From NCBI RefSeq assembly GCF_003347515.1, contig NZ_QEII01000297.1:62001-126000 (forward strand): a stretch of 64,000 nucleotides of DNA. Reading direction: 5' to 3'. The translations under genes and the position numbers were made by a program. How positions within the stretch are numbered: the first letter of the stretch is position 1; every line of letters starts with the position of its first letter. A model generated the notes under the pieces. That model was not told the origin of the DNA and made no database searches. It was given only the letters and a program-made list of their open reading frames with translations. Positions 1-8,795 of the stretch are shown piece by piece. The DNA is from Rhodoferax ferrireducens. Its GTDB lineage: Bacteria > Pseudomonadota > Gammaproteobacteria > Burkholderiales > Burkholderiaceae_C.

Positions 1-1253
1 GTCGCCACGTTGACCTGGCCATGCTCGGCCGGGTCATACAGCCGGGACACGTTGATCCAGTCGCGGCCCATCGATTGAAGACCCTCCTGGGCACGCTCGT
101 ACATCTCCAGGTCATCGTGGCCGACCACCGAGGTGGGGGCGTTGACCAGCCGGTTGTACATCAGCGTGCGTTCCAGCAGCATGTCGGGTGCGCCCACCAG
201 GCGGAAGGTCCAGCTCTCGACCAGGGTCTTGTTGGCCGCGATCGGCTTGAACAGGCGCAAGGTCTGGATCGGCCCCTTGACCATGATGTTCGGAAAGTAC
301 ACCGTGTTGTGCCGTACATCGCCGAGGATGGCCTTGGCGCGCTCCTCGCCATAAGCGGCGACCATTTGCTCGCGATAGCCGGGCACGGCCGAGTAGTCGG
401 CGTGAATCGAATCGGATACACCGGTGTGGCCGTGACCATTGTCCCAGACCCGAATGCCCATGTTCTCGAAAAATTCGTAGGGGTTCATGAAGGGCGCGAA
501 CAGTTCCACAGCCATCGGCTTGGGCGTGCCGGCCGGTGCCTGCTGCCACACCTTGACCGCGGTTCCGGCGGAAGACTCGTGGGCCACCATCGGGTGGCAG
601 GTGTCGGTCTGGTTGTCGACCAGCATCTTCCAGTTGCAGTTGTGCATGTAGCGCAGCACGCCGCCGGCCACTTCCAGCTTGCCTTCGGGCGAACGGTCGA
701 CCATGTTGTCGATCGTCGACAACGATTCGCCAAAGTAGTCCGCAAAGCCGATGCCCGTCGGGCTGAGCCGGCAAAACACGAAATCGCGATAGACCTGCAC
801 GGCCTCCACCGCCGCCATGCCCTGGCTTGCTTCGCAGCTGTCGAAGCCGGTGTTTTCGTAGCCCTTCTTCAGCGGCATGGCCAGCAGTTTGCCGTCGGTC
901 TTGAAGGTCCAGGCGTGGTACGGGCAGCGGAAGAACTTGCCGGTGTTGCCACAGGCTTCGCCGGCCACCTTGACACCCTTGTGCGGACACCGGTTGTGCA
1001 GCACCTTGATGCTGCCGTCGGCCTGGCGCACCATGACCACGGGTTGGGTGCCAACGGTCGTGGTGGTGAAGTCGCCCCCTTTGGGCACCTGGCTGGCGTG
1101 GCCCACATAGACCCAGGTGTTGGCGAACAGCTGGCTCATCTCCAGCTCGAACAGTTCCTGATCGATGTAGAGATCCTTGTGCGCTTCGGCCGCGCGCACG
1201 AGATTGGCAATTTTTGCGGCGACGGCTTCGGGCGGGCCTTGGTATTTGCTCAT
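1..1253 (-). CDS. Rieske non-heme iron aromatic-ring oxygenase, large subunit (partial)
   Basis: This is the alpha subunit of a Rieske-type oxygenase, which uses electrons from a partner reductase to hydroxylate or demethylate an organic substrate. The reading frame opens at an ATG at 1253 and runs off the left edge without a stop. The Rieske [2Fe-2S] site is C89-x-H91-x18-C110-x2-H113. The mononuclear iron site follows as D217-x2-H220-x4-H225. The reductase gene lies just upstream on the same strand, so the two form an operon. The substrate cannot be read from the sequence. Confidence 0.9.
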   Translation of the reverse strand, partial: MSKYQGPPEAVAAKIANLVRAAEAHKDLYIDQELFELEMSQLFANTWVYVGHASQVPKGGDFTTTTVGTQPVVMVRQADGSIKVLHNRCPHKGVKVAGEACGNTGKFFRCPYHAWTFKTDGKLLAMPLKKGYENTGFDSCEASQGMAAVEAVQVYRDFVFCRLSPTGIGFADYFGESLSTIDNMVDRSPEGKLEVAGGVLRYMHNCNWKMLVDNQTDTCHPMVAHESSAGTAVKVWQQAPAGTPKPMAVELFAPFMNPYEFFENMGIRVWDNGHGHTGVSDSIHADYSAVPGYREQMVAAYGEERAKAILGDVRHNTVYFPNIMVKGPIQTLRLFKPIAANKTLVESWTFRLVGAPDMLLERTLMYNRLVNAPTSVVGHDDLEMYERAQEGLQSMGRDWINVSRLYDPAEHGQVNVA

Positions 1254-1288
1254 GGACTGTGTGTCTCCTCTTGTTGGTTGTTCATCGT

Positions 1289-2296
1289 CTACAAGTCCAG
1301 CACCAGGCGTTGGCCCTTGCAGCGCGAGATGCAGGTCTGGATCACGTTGCCGGCTCGCTTCTCGCTCTCGGACAAGACATAGTCGCGGTGGTCGGGTTCT
1401 CCCGCCAACACGGCAACCGCGCAAACGCCGCATTCACCGCGCTTGCAGTCGAACATCGGATCACAGCCGGCCTCGATCAGCACGTCAAGAATGCTTTTGT
1501 CGGCCGGCACGGTAAAGGTCTGTCCGCTGGTTTCCAACACCAGCTCGAAGGCATGGTCACCGGCTACGGGCGTTGGCGCGGTAAAGAGCTCGAAGTGCAC
1601 GCGTTCGGGCGGCCAGCCGCACGCATGCGCTTGCGCCAGCACCGCATCCAGCATCACCTTGGGGCCGCACACATGCAGCCGGTCAGCCGGCGCGCAGGCG
1701 TCGAACAGCGCGGCGATGTCCAGCGGCGCACCGCTTTCGTCATCGGCGTGCACCCGCAGGTCGTCCCCGAGCAGCGCCTGCAACTCGGGCAGGAAGGCCA
1801 TCAGCGCGCGGCTGCGACCGGCATAGTGCAGCCGCACCGGCGCGTCTTCGGCGCGGCGCTGTGTCGCCATGCTGACCAAGGGCGTAACGCCAATGCCCCC
1901 CGCCACCAACACGGTGCGGCCGTCGATGGGGCTGAGCGCGAAGTCGTTGCGCGGTGGCTCGACGGTGAGGGTTGCACCGACACTCACCTGCGTGTGCATC
2001 CAGCGCGAGCCGCCGCGCCCGTCATCCTCACGCCGCACGGCGATCAGGTACTCGGTCGGCGCGGCCGTAGCACCGGCGTGGGTGTCGAGATTGATCAGCG
2101 AGTATTGGCGCCAGTCCACCTGGCCATCGGGCAGCATGACTTGCACCTTGATGTGGGCGCCGGCCTGGTAGGCCGGCAGGGCCGAGCCGTCAAGCGCGCC
2201 GAGGCGCAACAGGCGGATCAGCGGGTTCAACAAGCGCGTTTCCTTGACGTGCAGCACCAGTGGGTGGGAAGCGTGGGGGGCGTGGGATGAAGTCAT
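1289..2296 (-). CDS. Phthalate dioxygenase reductase-type (PDR/VanB) oxidoreductase
   Basis: A 335-residue electron-transfer flavoprotein that passes electrons from NAD(P)H through flavin to a C-terminal [2Fe-2S] cluster and on to the oxygenase. The flavin-binding RQYS motif is near residue 63, the nucleotide-binding GGIGVTP motif near 133, and the plant-type ferredoxin cysteines are C284-x4-C289-x2-C292-x29-C322. The order FNR domain then ferredoxin is that of the VanB/PDR family. It lies about 35 bases upstream of the Rieske oxygenase gene, supporting a two-component enzyme. Confidence 0.92.
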   Translation of the reverse strand: MTSSHAPHASHPLVLHVKETRLLNPLIRLLRLGALDGSALPAYQAGAHIKVQVMLPDGQVDWRQYSLINLDTHAGATAAPTEYLIAVRREDDGRGGSRWMHTQVSVGATLTVEPPRNDFALSPIDGRTVLVAGGIGVTPLVSMATQRRAEDAPVRLHYAGRSRALMAFLPELQALLGDDLRVHADDESGAPLDIAALFDACAPADRLHVCGPKVMLDAVLAQAHACGWPPERVHFELFTAPTPVAGDHAFELVLETSGQTFTVPADKSILDVLIEAGCDPMFDCKRGECGVCAVAVLAGEPDHRDYVLSESEKRAGNVIQTCISRCKGQRLVLDL

Positions 2297-2311
2297 GGGA
2301 CGTCCTTCTTG

Positions 2312-3814
2312 TCAGACCAGGGCGTGACGCCGTAGCGCGGCATGCAGCTGCTTACCGTGCTCGTCGGCCAGCGCCAGATCCCGCAATTCGCGCAATGTGG
2401 CGGGCGCCAGGGTGGGGCCGGCGCGCTTGACCGCGGCCATCAGGGTCTGGTAGTTCGCGAGTCCGCGTGCATGGGTGTCGCCATAGCCTTTGACCAGGCG
2501 CTGGCACTGCGCCAACTCGACCGCCAGGGCAGGATTGTGCGCAGCGGCGGTGGCGATGTGCGCCAGCCATTGCTCGATGCGCTGCGTCTCCCATTGAAAA
2601 CGCAGACTGGAACGGCGCCAGACACGCAGCCGCGCGAGACCGTAGAGCATCAGATAGCCGCCCAGTGAACTCGTGGTGACGATGCGGCCTTCACGGGTGA
2701 AGCGCGCCAGCAGCTTGTGCGCCCAGTGCGGTTGCAGCAGCCAGCGGCCCAGGCCGGCGGGCAGGGTTTCGCAGATTTCCTCCATCCGCGGGTGCATGAA
2801 TTCGTTGATGGCCAGTTGCTGTCCCGCTTTGATATGGACTTCACTGCGCACCCGCTCGAAGCGCGTCTTGCGGGTCTTGAGGTCGGCCACGCGGATCGTG
2901 TCTTCATACGACATCCACAGCGCCAGATGGCGCGCGGTCTCGCGCAGCAATTTGCCATCGGTGTCGCAAGGCAGCGCCCGCACGGTGGCCAGACGGTCCA
3001 GGTAGAGCGTGGCGTAGGCGGGATCCTGGTAGTCCATCAGGCGGCGCACGCCTTCGATCAACAGGGGCTGTGCGTCGGCGGGAAACTGGCTGCGGACCCG
3101 CTCCAGCAGGGCCGCCACCTCGGGGTGGCGCGGCCGGGGCGCAGGCGCCGGCAGTTGTTGGCTGCTCGCAGGCTCGCTCGTCTGTGCGACAGGAGGCTGG
3201 GCGTAGGCCGCGCCGAAGGCGAGCAGGCTGGACTTGACACCGACACCGCCGCGCGCGATCGTGGCTTCGAATTGCGTGCGACTAAAGGGCAATACGCCTG
3301 AGGCCGACAGCGCCCCGAACAGGACGGCGCTGACCATGCTGCCTGTCTGCTCGGCGGCCTGGGCCATGTCGAAACGCACGAACTGCTTGGCCGCCCGCGT
3401 GGCGTGGGCGATGAGCTCGGCGCTGTCGGCGCGGCCGTCGCCCATGGCGGATTTTTCGACAATCGAATACACCCGGTGGGTTGACGCAATCAGGGTCGTG
3501 CGCTGCGGCGTGACCAGCCCGCGCTGCACCGCGCGGCCGGCCTCCATGAGCTCGGAGGCCAGCACCACATCCACGTCGCCCGGCAGCGGCATCAAGGCCA
3601 GCACCGGCTGGCCGCCATCCTGCGCCGCCTGGGCCTGGGGATAGAGTTCAACGTAGTAAATGGTGGCGCCGGTGCGCTGGGCGACACCAGGCACCGAGGT
3701 GGTTTGCGCGATGTAGCCGCAGTGCTCGCCGAGATCGACGAGCCAGTCGGCCAGCACGCCGCCGCCCTCACCGCCCATGGCGAGGATAGCGATCTTGATG
3801 GGTTGAACAGTCAT
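2312..3814 (-). CDS. Indolepyruvate ferredoxin oxidoreductase, beta-type subunit with C-terminal extension
   Basis: A 500-residue protein with an N-terminal 2-oxoacid:ferredoxin oxidoreductase gamma/beta domain (AILAMGGEGGGVLADW near residue 9) and a long helical C-terminal region like that of the large IorB-type proteins of beta-proteobacteria. I place the start at 3814, 13 bases past the stop of the alpha subunit and preceded by GAGGA; a start at 3847 would overlap the upstream gene. With the next gene it should oxidatively decarboxylate arylpyruvates to acyl-CoA. The exact substrate is inferred from the family only. Confidence 0.85.
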   Translation of the reverse strand: MTVQPIKIAILAMGGEGGGVLADWLVDLGEHCGYIAQTTSVPGVAQRTGATIYYVELYPQAQAAQDGGQPVLALMPLPGDVDVVLASELMEAGRAVQRGLVTPQRTTLIASTHRVYSIVEKSAMGDGRADSAELIAHATRAAKQFVRFDMAQAAEQTGSMVSAVLFGALSASGVLPFSRTQFEATIARGGVGVKSSLLAFGAAYAQPPVAQTSEPASSQQLPAPAPRPRHPEVAALLERVRSQFPADAQPLLIEGVRRLMDYQDPAYATLYLDRLATVRALPCDTDGKLLRETARHLALWMSYEDTIRVADLKTRKTRFERVRSEVHIKAGQQLAINEFMHPRMEEICETLPAGLGRWLLQPHWAHKLLARFTREGRIVTTSSLGGYLMLYGLARLRVWRRSSLRFQWETQRIEQWLAHIATAAAHNPALAVELAQCQRLVKGYGDTHARGLANYQTLMAAVKRAGPTLAPATLRELRDLALADEHGKQLHAALRRHALV

Positions 3815-3827
3815 GGCAATGGAATCC

Positions 3828-6023
3828 TCAGAAGGCATAGCGCTCAAGGCGGCGCTGTGCGCGCGCCTGCAGCAGTCCGATGACGGCGCCGCGCACGCGC
3901 TCGCTCACACGGTCCCAGCGGGTCGGGTTGCTCACGATCTCCGCGCGGTAGAAGGAGGGACAGAGCACGGCCGCGTGCGCGACCTCGCCGCACAGGCCGC
4001 AGCCGACGCAGCTGTCGAGCACGGTGGCCACCGGGTCGGTGCGCAGGGGATCGGGGTTGGTCTTGATCGACAGCGAGGGGCAGCCCGACAGGCGGATGCA
4101 GGAATGGTCGCCGGTGCAGGTGTCCGGATCGACACCGAAGCGCTCGCGCACCACGCGCTTGCCGTCCGCGATGGCCTTGCGCACTTTGGGCTTGTCGCGC
4201 CGCTGCTTGTTGAGCATGCATTCGCTCTGGGCGATCAGGACCTTGGGCCCCTTCTCGGCGGTCGTGAGCGCCTCGCGCAGGGTGCCCATCATGGTCTTGA
4301 GGTCGTAGGTACGGCGCACCACCTTGACCCAGTTGGCACCCACACCGCGCGCCGCCTTCTCGATGGCGTGGTTGGTGCTGCGCGTCGGGTTCTGCGCGGT
4401 GGACGAAAGGATGTCCTGACCGCCGGTGGCGGCGGTGTAGCTGTTGTCCACCACGATGGTCAGGTTGTCGCTGCGGTTGAACACCGCGTTGGCGATACCG
4501 CTGGTCAGTCCGTTGTGCCAGAAGCCGCCATCGCCCATGACCGAGATCGCGCGCTTGCCCGCCGGCACATTCAGGGCCGCAGCGCCGGCCGTTCCCAAGC
4601 CATAGCCCATGGTGGTGTTGCCGAGGTTGAACGGCGGCAGGATCGAGAACAGGTGGCAGCCGATGTCGGCGCTGATGTGGTGCTCGCCCAGCTCTCGCTC
4701 CACCAGTTTCACGGCGGTGAAGATCGGGCGCTCCGGGCAGCCGGTGCAAAAACTCGGCGGGCGCGACTGCAAGCTGGCGTCCAGTGGCAGGCGCGGGCTT
4801 GGCGCGTCCGCCAGCACGGTGATGGGCGCGAACGAGGCGTCGGCGACCAGCGGGATGATCTTGCGCACGACGGGCGCGGCCGGCACCGGTTCGAGCCGGC
4901 CATAGGTCTCCAGAAAAGCGCGTGCGCCCTGGAGGACGGCGGCCGTGGTGTATTCGCCCGCGACCGGCAGCACGTCCTTGCCATGCAGCGCGGTGAGCGA
5001 GCCCGCCTGGCGCAGGATGGCCGCGACGTTCTGTTCGACGAAGTTGGGCTGCCCTTCCTCCACCAGCAGGATGGCGCGCTTGCCCTCGCAGAAGCGCAGC
5101 AGCTCCGAGTCGATCAACGGGTAGGCGACGTTCATCACGTACAGCGGCACCTGGGAGTTGCCATACACATCGGCCATGCCGAGCTGCCCGAGCGAGCGGA
5201 TCAGCGTGTTGTAGCAGCCGCCTTGCACCACGATGCCGATGTCATCGGCATCGGCGGCGAAGAATTCGTTGAGCCCACGCTCTTCAATGAAACGCACCGC
5301 GGCCGGCCAGCGCTGCGTGATCTTTTCCTGCTCATGCACAAAGCTCGCCGGCGGCAGCACGATGCGGCTGACGTCTCGCTGGGGGTTCTCCATTGCTTCC
5401 TGGATGGTGAATTGCGGCCGTACATTGTCGGCAGCCACGAACTGACCATGCACATGGCAAGAGCGAATGCGCAACTGCAGCATGACCGGGGTATGGCTGG
5501 CTTCGGACAACTCAAAGCCAACCTTGACCGCCTGCACGATGCTGGGCAGGTTGGGCCGCGGGTCCAGCAACCACATCTGCGATTTCATCGCAAAGGCGTG
5601 GCTGCGTTCCTGCATGATGGAGGAGCCCTCGCCATAGTCCTCCCCCACGATGATCAGGGCGCCGCCGGTGACGCCGCCGGAGGCGAGATTGGCCAGTGCA
5701 TCGGACGCCACGTTGGTGCCGACGGTGGCTTTGAACGTGACCGCGCCGCGCAGTGGGTAGTTGACGGAAGCGGCCAGAGTGGCCGCGGCGGTCGCCTCGC
5801 TCGCGCTGTTTTCGAAACGGATGCCATGCTCGGACAGGATGTCCTGCGCATCGGCCAGCACATCCATCAAGTGAGAAATAGGCGAGCCCTGATAGCCGGC
5901 GATGTAGGCCACACCCGACTCCAGCAGTGCCTTGGTAACGGCGAGAATGCCCTCGCCGCTGAACACCTCGCCGGCGCCAAGACGGAGCCTCTTTACTTCT
6001 TCAACGAATGAACGTTCAGCCAT
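3828..6023 (-). CDS. iorA: Indolepyruvate ferredoxin oxidoreductase, alpha subunit
   Basis: A 731-residue thiamine diphosphate enzyme subunit. N-terminal pyrimidine-binding and central TPP-binding domains are visible (GDGGFWHNG, then VDN further on), and the C-terminus carries ferredoxin-like cysteine clusters (CTGDHSCIRLSGCP and CVGCGLC). In the family these carry electrons from arylpyruvate decarboxylation to ferredoxin. It is the first gene of a minus-strand operon with the beta-type subunit, reductase and Rieske oxygenase, and is divergent from a MarR regulator. Together this suggests an aromatic degradation route, for example of aromatic amino acid derivatives, which is inference. Confidence 0.88.
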   Translation of the reverse strand: MAERSFVEEVKRLRLGAGEVFSGEGILAVTKALLESGVAYIAGYQGSPISHLMDVLADAQDILSEHGIRFENSASEATAAATLAASVNYPLRGAVTFKATVGTNVASDALANLASGGVTGGALIIVGEDYGEGSSIMQERSHAFAMKSQMWLLDPRPNLPSIVQAVKVGFELSEASHTPVMLQLRIRSCHVHGQFVAADNVRPQFTIQEAMENPQRDVSRIVLPPASFVHEQEKITQRWPAAVRFIEERGLNEFFAADADDIGIVVQGGCYNTLIRSLGQLGMADVYGNSQVPLYVMNVAYPLIDSELLRFCEGKRAILLVEEGQPNFVEQNVAAILRQAGSLTALHGKDVLPVAGEYTTAAVLQGARAFLETYGRLEPVPAAPVVRKIIPLVADASFAPITVLADAPSPRLPLDASLQSRPPSFCTGCPERPIFTAVKLVERELGEHHISADIGCHLFSILPPFNLGNTTMGYGLGTAGAAALNVPAGKRAISVMGDGGFWHNGLTSGIANAVFNRSDNLTIVVDNSYTAATGGQDILSSTAQNPTRSTNHAIEKAARGVGANWVKVVRRTYDLKTMMGTLREALTTAEKGPKVLIAQSECMLNKQRRDKPKVRKAIADGKRVVRERFGVDPDTCTGDHSCIRLSGCPSLSIKTNPDPLRTDPVATVLDSCVGCGLCGEVAHAAVLCPSFYRAEIVSNPTRWDRVSERVRGAVIGLLQARAQRRLERYAF

Positions 6024-6061
6024 AAATTTCCTTCAACTGCGTGCGATCGACATGACAACGT

Positions 6062-6119
6062 ATGATTCTGGATGAAGTTTACTTCTGAATTGTTTTTATG
6101 TAAACATATCCAAAATCAT
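6062..6119. promoter_or_regulatory. Long inverted repeat, candidate MarR operator
   Basis: Two arms face each other between iorA and the marR-type gene: 6062-6082 (ATGATT, TGGAT, GTTTAC) and 6100-6119 (GTAAAC, ATCCA, AATCAT). They match except for one substitution and a short length difference in the middle. A further GTTTAC lies at 6121-6126. The position in the divergent promoter region fits autoregulation and control of the iorA operon. Binding itself is inferred. Confidence 0.55.
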
Positions 6120-6170
6120 CGTTTACCCTTACATGCAAGGCTTGTGCCAGAAAAATGGAGTAGCGCCGCT

Positions 6171-6635
6171 ATGATGCAAAACACTATGTCCCTCACCCCA
6201 GAACTACCTTTTGTAGACGACTACCTGGCGGCCTTGCTGGCCCAGGCCAGCGCACTGATTTCCACGGAATTTCATGCCGTGGTTCGAGCCAGCGGCTTCT
6301 CCGTCAGCGAGTGGCGAATCCTCGCGACGCTCACCGATGGCGACGGCATGAGCATCGGGGAGCTGGCCCAGATTTCGGTCACGAAGCAGCCGACGGTGAC
6401 GCGCCTGCTGGACCGCATGGAAGCCAAAGACTATGTGGAACGATTCGCGCACGAAACGGATCGGCGCATCACGATGGTGCGTATCACGCACCAAGGCCAG
6501 ACAATCCTGACCGATCTGATCCGTCAGGCCAAGGAACATGAACATCGGGTGCTGGAGCCTTTCGGCCACAAGCAGGCAGAGGATCTCAAGGCGACATTGC
6601 GCAAGATCATCGAGCTTCACCGGCCAGCTTCCTAA
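6171..6635 (+). CDS. MarR family transcriptional regulator
   Basis: A 154-residue winged-helix regulator. The recognition region reads SVTKQPTVTRLLDRMEAKDY and the wing contains ETDRR, both typical of MarR proteins that sense aromatic acids or acyl-CoAs. I chose the ATG at 6171, which has GGAG ten bases upstream; another ATG five codons later is possible, and a longer frame from 6072 has no good ribosome site. It is divergent from the iorA operon and probably represses it through the inverted repeat between them. Confidence 0.85.
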   Translation: MMQNTMSLTPELPFVDDYLAALLAQASALISTEFHAVVRASGFSVSEWRILATLTDGDGMSIGELAQISVTKQPTVTRLLDRMEAKDYVERFAHETDRRITMVRITHQGQTILTDLIRQAKEHEHRVLEPFGHKQAEDLKATLRKIIELHRPAS

Positions 6636-6728
6636 CCGGCCTCCTGGCCCGTCTCCTGACCGGAGACCCGGGTACTCCAGCGCTGCTCATCCAGGGCCAT
6701 CACCCCCCATCTCGAACCGCCGCATACC

Positions 6729-8795
6729 ATGAACACCACACTCTTTGAACTCCAGGGCGCCGTCGCCGTGATCACCCTCGACCAGCCGCCCGTCAACAGC
6801 CTGGGCCACGCGTTGCGCCAGCGCATCGTGGCGGCGCTGGACGCCGCCCTGGCCGACCCCGCCGTGCGCGCCATCGTGCTGACGGGTAAGGACAAGGCCT
6901 TTTCCGCCAGCGCCGACGTGAGTGAATTCGGCAGCCCGCTGCAACTGGCCGAGCCGCTGTTGGGCCAGGTACTGGCGCGCGTGGAGAGTTGCAGCAAACC
7001 CGTGATTGCCGCCCTCGGTGGCGTGGCGCTGGGCGGTGGGCTGGAACTGGCGCTGGCCTGCCACGGCCGCGTGGCGCTGGACACGGCCAGACTGGGCCTG
7101 CCGGAAATTCTGTTGGGACTGATCCCGGGCGCCGGCGGCACACAACGCCTGCCGCGCCTGACCGGCATGGACACCGCACTGGCCCTGATTCAGAGCGGCC
7201 AGCCGCAAAGCGGCCGACAGCTGGCCGAGTCGGGACTGCTGGACCAGGTCGTGACCGAAGGACTGATGGAAGCGGCCAAGGCCTTGGCCCTTGCGTTGGC
7301 CGATCAATTGGCGAAGCACGGCACGCCCTTGCCCCGCGCGCGCGACCAGCAGCTCGATCCCGCCAGCACGCAAGCCCTGCTGACCCGCCAGCGCGAGAAA
7401 TTGAGCCCGCGCCAGCAACTGCAACCGGCCTACACCGCCTTGCTCGACGCGCTGGCTGCCGCGACAACGCCGTTTGAAGAGGGACTGAAACGCGAGCGCG
7501 AACTGTTCCTGCGACTGCTGAACAGCACGCCGGCGAAGGCGCTACGCAATCAGTTCTTCGCCGAGCGCGAGGCGGCCAAACTGGCGGCTGCGCTGCAAAC
7601 CAACCCGCGTTTTGTGCAGACTGTGGCCGTGATTGGCGCCGGCACCATGGGCGCCGGCATTGCCATTTGCGCGCTGGACGCCGGGCTGAACGTGATCCTG
7701 CTGGAGCAGGACGAGGCCGCCCTGCAGCGCGGCTGCCAGCGCGTCGCCGAGCACTACCGAAGCCGCGTGAGTGCTGGCAAGCTCAAGGCCAGTGTTGCCG
7801 CCGCCAGCGAAGCCCGTCTGAACCCCAGCACCGACTGGGCGCAACTGTGTCAGGCCGACCTGGTGATCGAAGCCGTGTTCGAGGACCTGGCTGTCAAGCA
7901 GGCAGTATTCCGGCAGATCGACTTGCATGCCCGCATGGGTGCCGTGCTGGCGACCAACACCTCCTACCTGGACGTGGACGCCATTGCAAATGTCACGGCC
8001 CGCCCGCAGGAGGTGCTGGGCCTGCATTTCTTCAGCCCGGCCAACGTCATGAAGTTGCTCGAAGTGGTGCGCGGCACCCACACCGCCCCCGACGTATTGG
8101 CCACCGGTATGGCCCTGGGCAGAACGCTGAAGAAGCTGCCGGTGCTCACCGGCAATGCCTTTGGCTTCATCGGCAACCGCATCTACAACGCCTACCGCAA
8201 GCAGTGTGAGTTCATGCTGGAAGACGGCGCCTGGCCCGAAGACGTGGACCGCGCGCTCACTGACTTTGGCTTTGCCATGGGCCCGTTTGCCGTGGCCGAT
8301 CTGTCGGGGCTGGACATTGCCTGGCGCATGCGCCAGGCGGCAGCCGCCAGCCGTGATCCGCGCGAGCGCTATGTGGCCATCCTCGACCGGCTGTGCGAGC
8401 AAGGCCGGCTGGGGCGCAAGAGCGGCGCCGGTTACTACAACTACGAAGGCGGCAAACAGGTCAAGAGCAGCGACGCCGTGGTGCGCAGCCTGATCGAGCA
8501 GGCCTCGCAGCAGCGCGGCCTGACGCGCCGCCCGCTGGGCACCAGCGAGATCCAGCGCCGCGCCCTGCTGGCCATGGTCAACGAAGCGGCGCTGCTGCTG
8601 GCCGAGGGCGTGGCCAGCCGTGCCAGCGACATCGACGTGGTGCTGGTGCAAGGCTATGGCTTTCCGCGCTGGGAAGGCGGCCCGGTGTTCTGGGCACGCC
8701 AGCAAGACCGGGCAGCGCTGGAACAGGATCTGGATGGGCTGGCCGAGATCAGCGGCCCCGGTTTTGTCCGGTGCGCTCAGGCGCTGACACCTTAG
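6729..8795 (+). CDS. Fused enoyl-CoA hydratase / 3-hydroxyacyl-CoA dehydrogenase
   Basis: A 688-residue two-function beta-oxidation enzyme of the FadB/FadJ type. The N-terminal crotonase domain has the oxyanion-hole segment GGVALGGGLE near residues 98-106. The NAD-binding Rossmann motif VIGAGTMGAG starts near residue 299, followed by two C-terminal dehydrogenase domains. It hydrates enoyl-CoA and oxidises the 3-hydroxyacyl-CoA product. Its last four bases overlap the end of the convergent sua5 gene. It could serve the aromatic pathway to its left, but this is only proximity. Confidence 0.92.
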   Translation: MNTTLFELQGAVAVITLDQPPVNSLGHALRQRIVAALDAALADPAVRAIVLTGKDKAFSASADVSEFGSPLQLAEPLLGQVLARVESCSKPVIAALGGVALGGGLELALACHGRVALDTARLGLPEILLGLIPGAGGTQRLPRLTGMDTALALIQSGQPQSGRQLAESGLLDQVVTEGLMEAAKALALALADQLAKHGTPLPRARDQQLDPASTQALLTRQREKLSPRQQLQPAYTALLDALAAATTPFEEGLKRERELFLRLLNSTPAKALRNQFFAEREAAKLAAALQTNPRFVQTVAVIGAGTMGAGIAICALDAGLNVILLEQDEAALQRGCQRVAEHYRSRVSAGKLKASVAAASEARLNPSTDWAQLCQADLVIEAVFEDLAVKQAVFRQIDLHARMGAVLATNTSYLDVDAIANVTARPQEVLGLHFFSPANVMKLLEVVRGTHTAPDVLATGMALGRTLKKLPVLTGNAFGFIGNRIYNAYRKQCEFMLEDGAWPEDVDRALTDFGFAMGPFAVADLSGLDIAWRMRQAAAASRDPRERYVAILDRLCEQGRLGRKSGAGYYNYEGGKQVKSSDAVVRSLIEQASQQRGLTRRPLGTSEIQRRALLAMVNEAALLLAEGVASRASDIDVVLVQGYGFPRWEGGPVFWARQQDRAALEQDLDGLAEISGPGFVRCAQALTP

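Noticed and set aside
3813-6011. A 732-codon plus-strand open frame antisense to iorA
   Set aside because: Its product is rich in His, Arg, Gly and Ala without any domain, and it mirrors the third-codon GC pattern of iorA, which has clear enzyme motifs.
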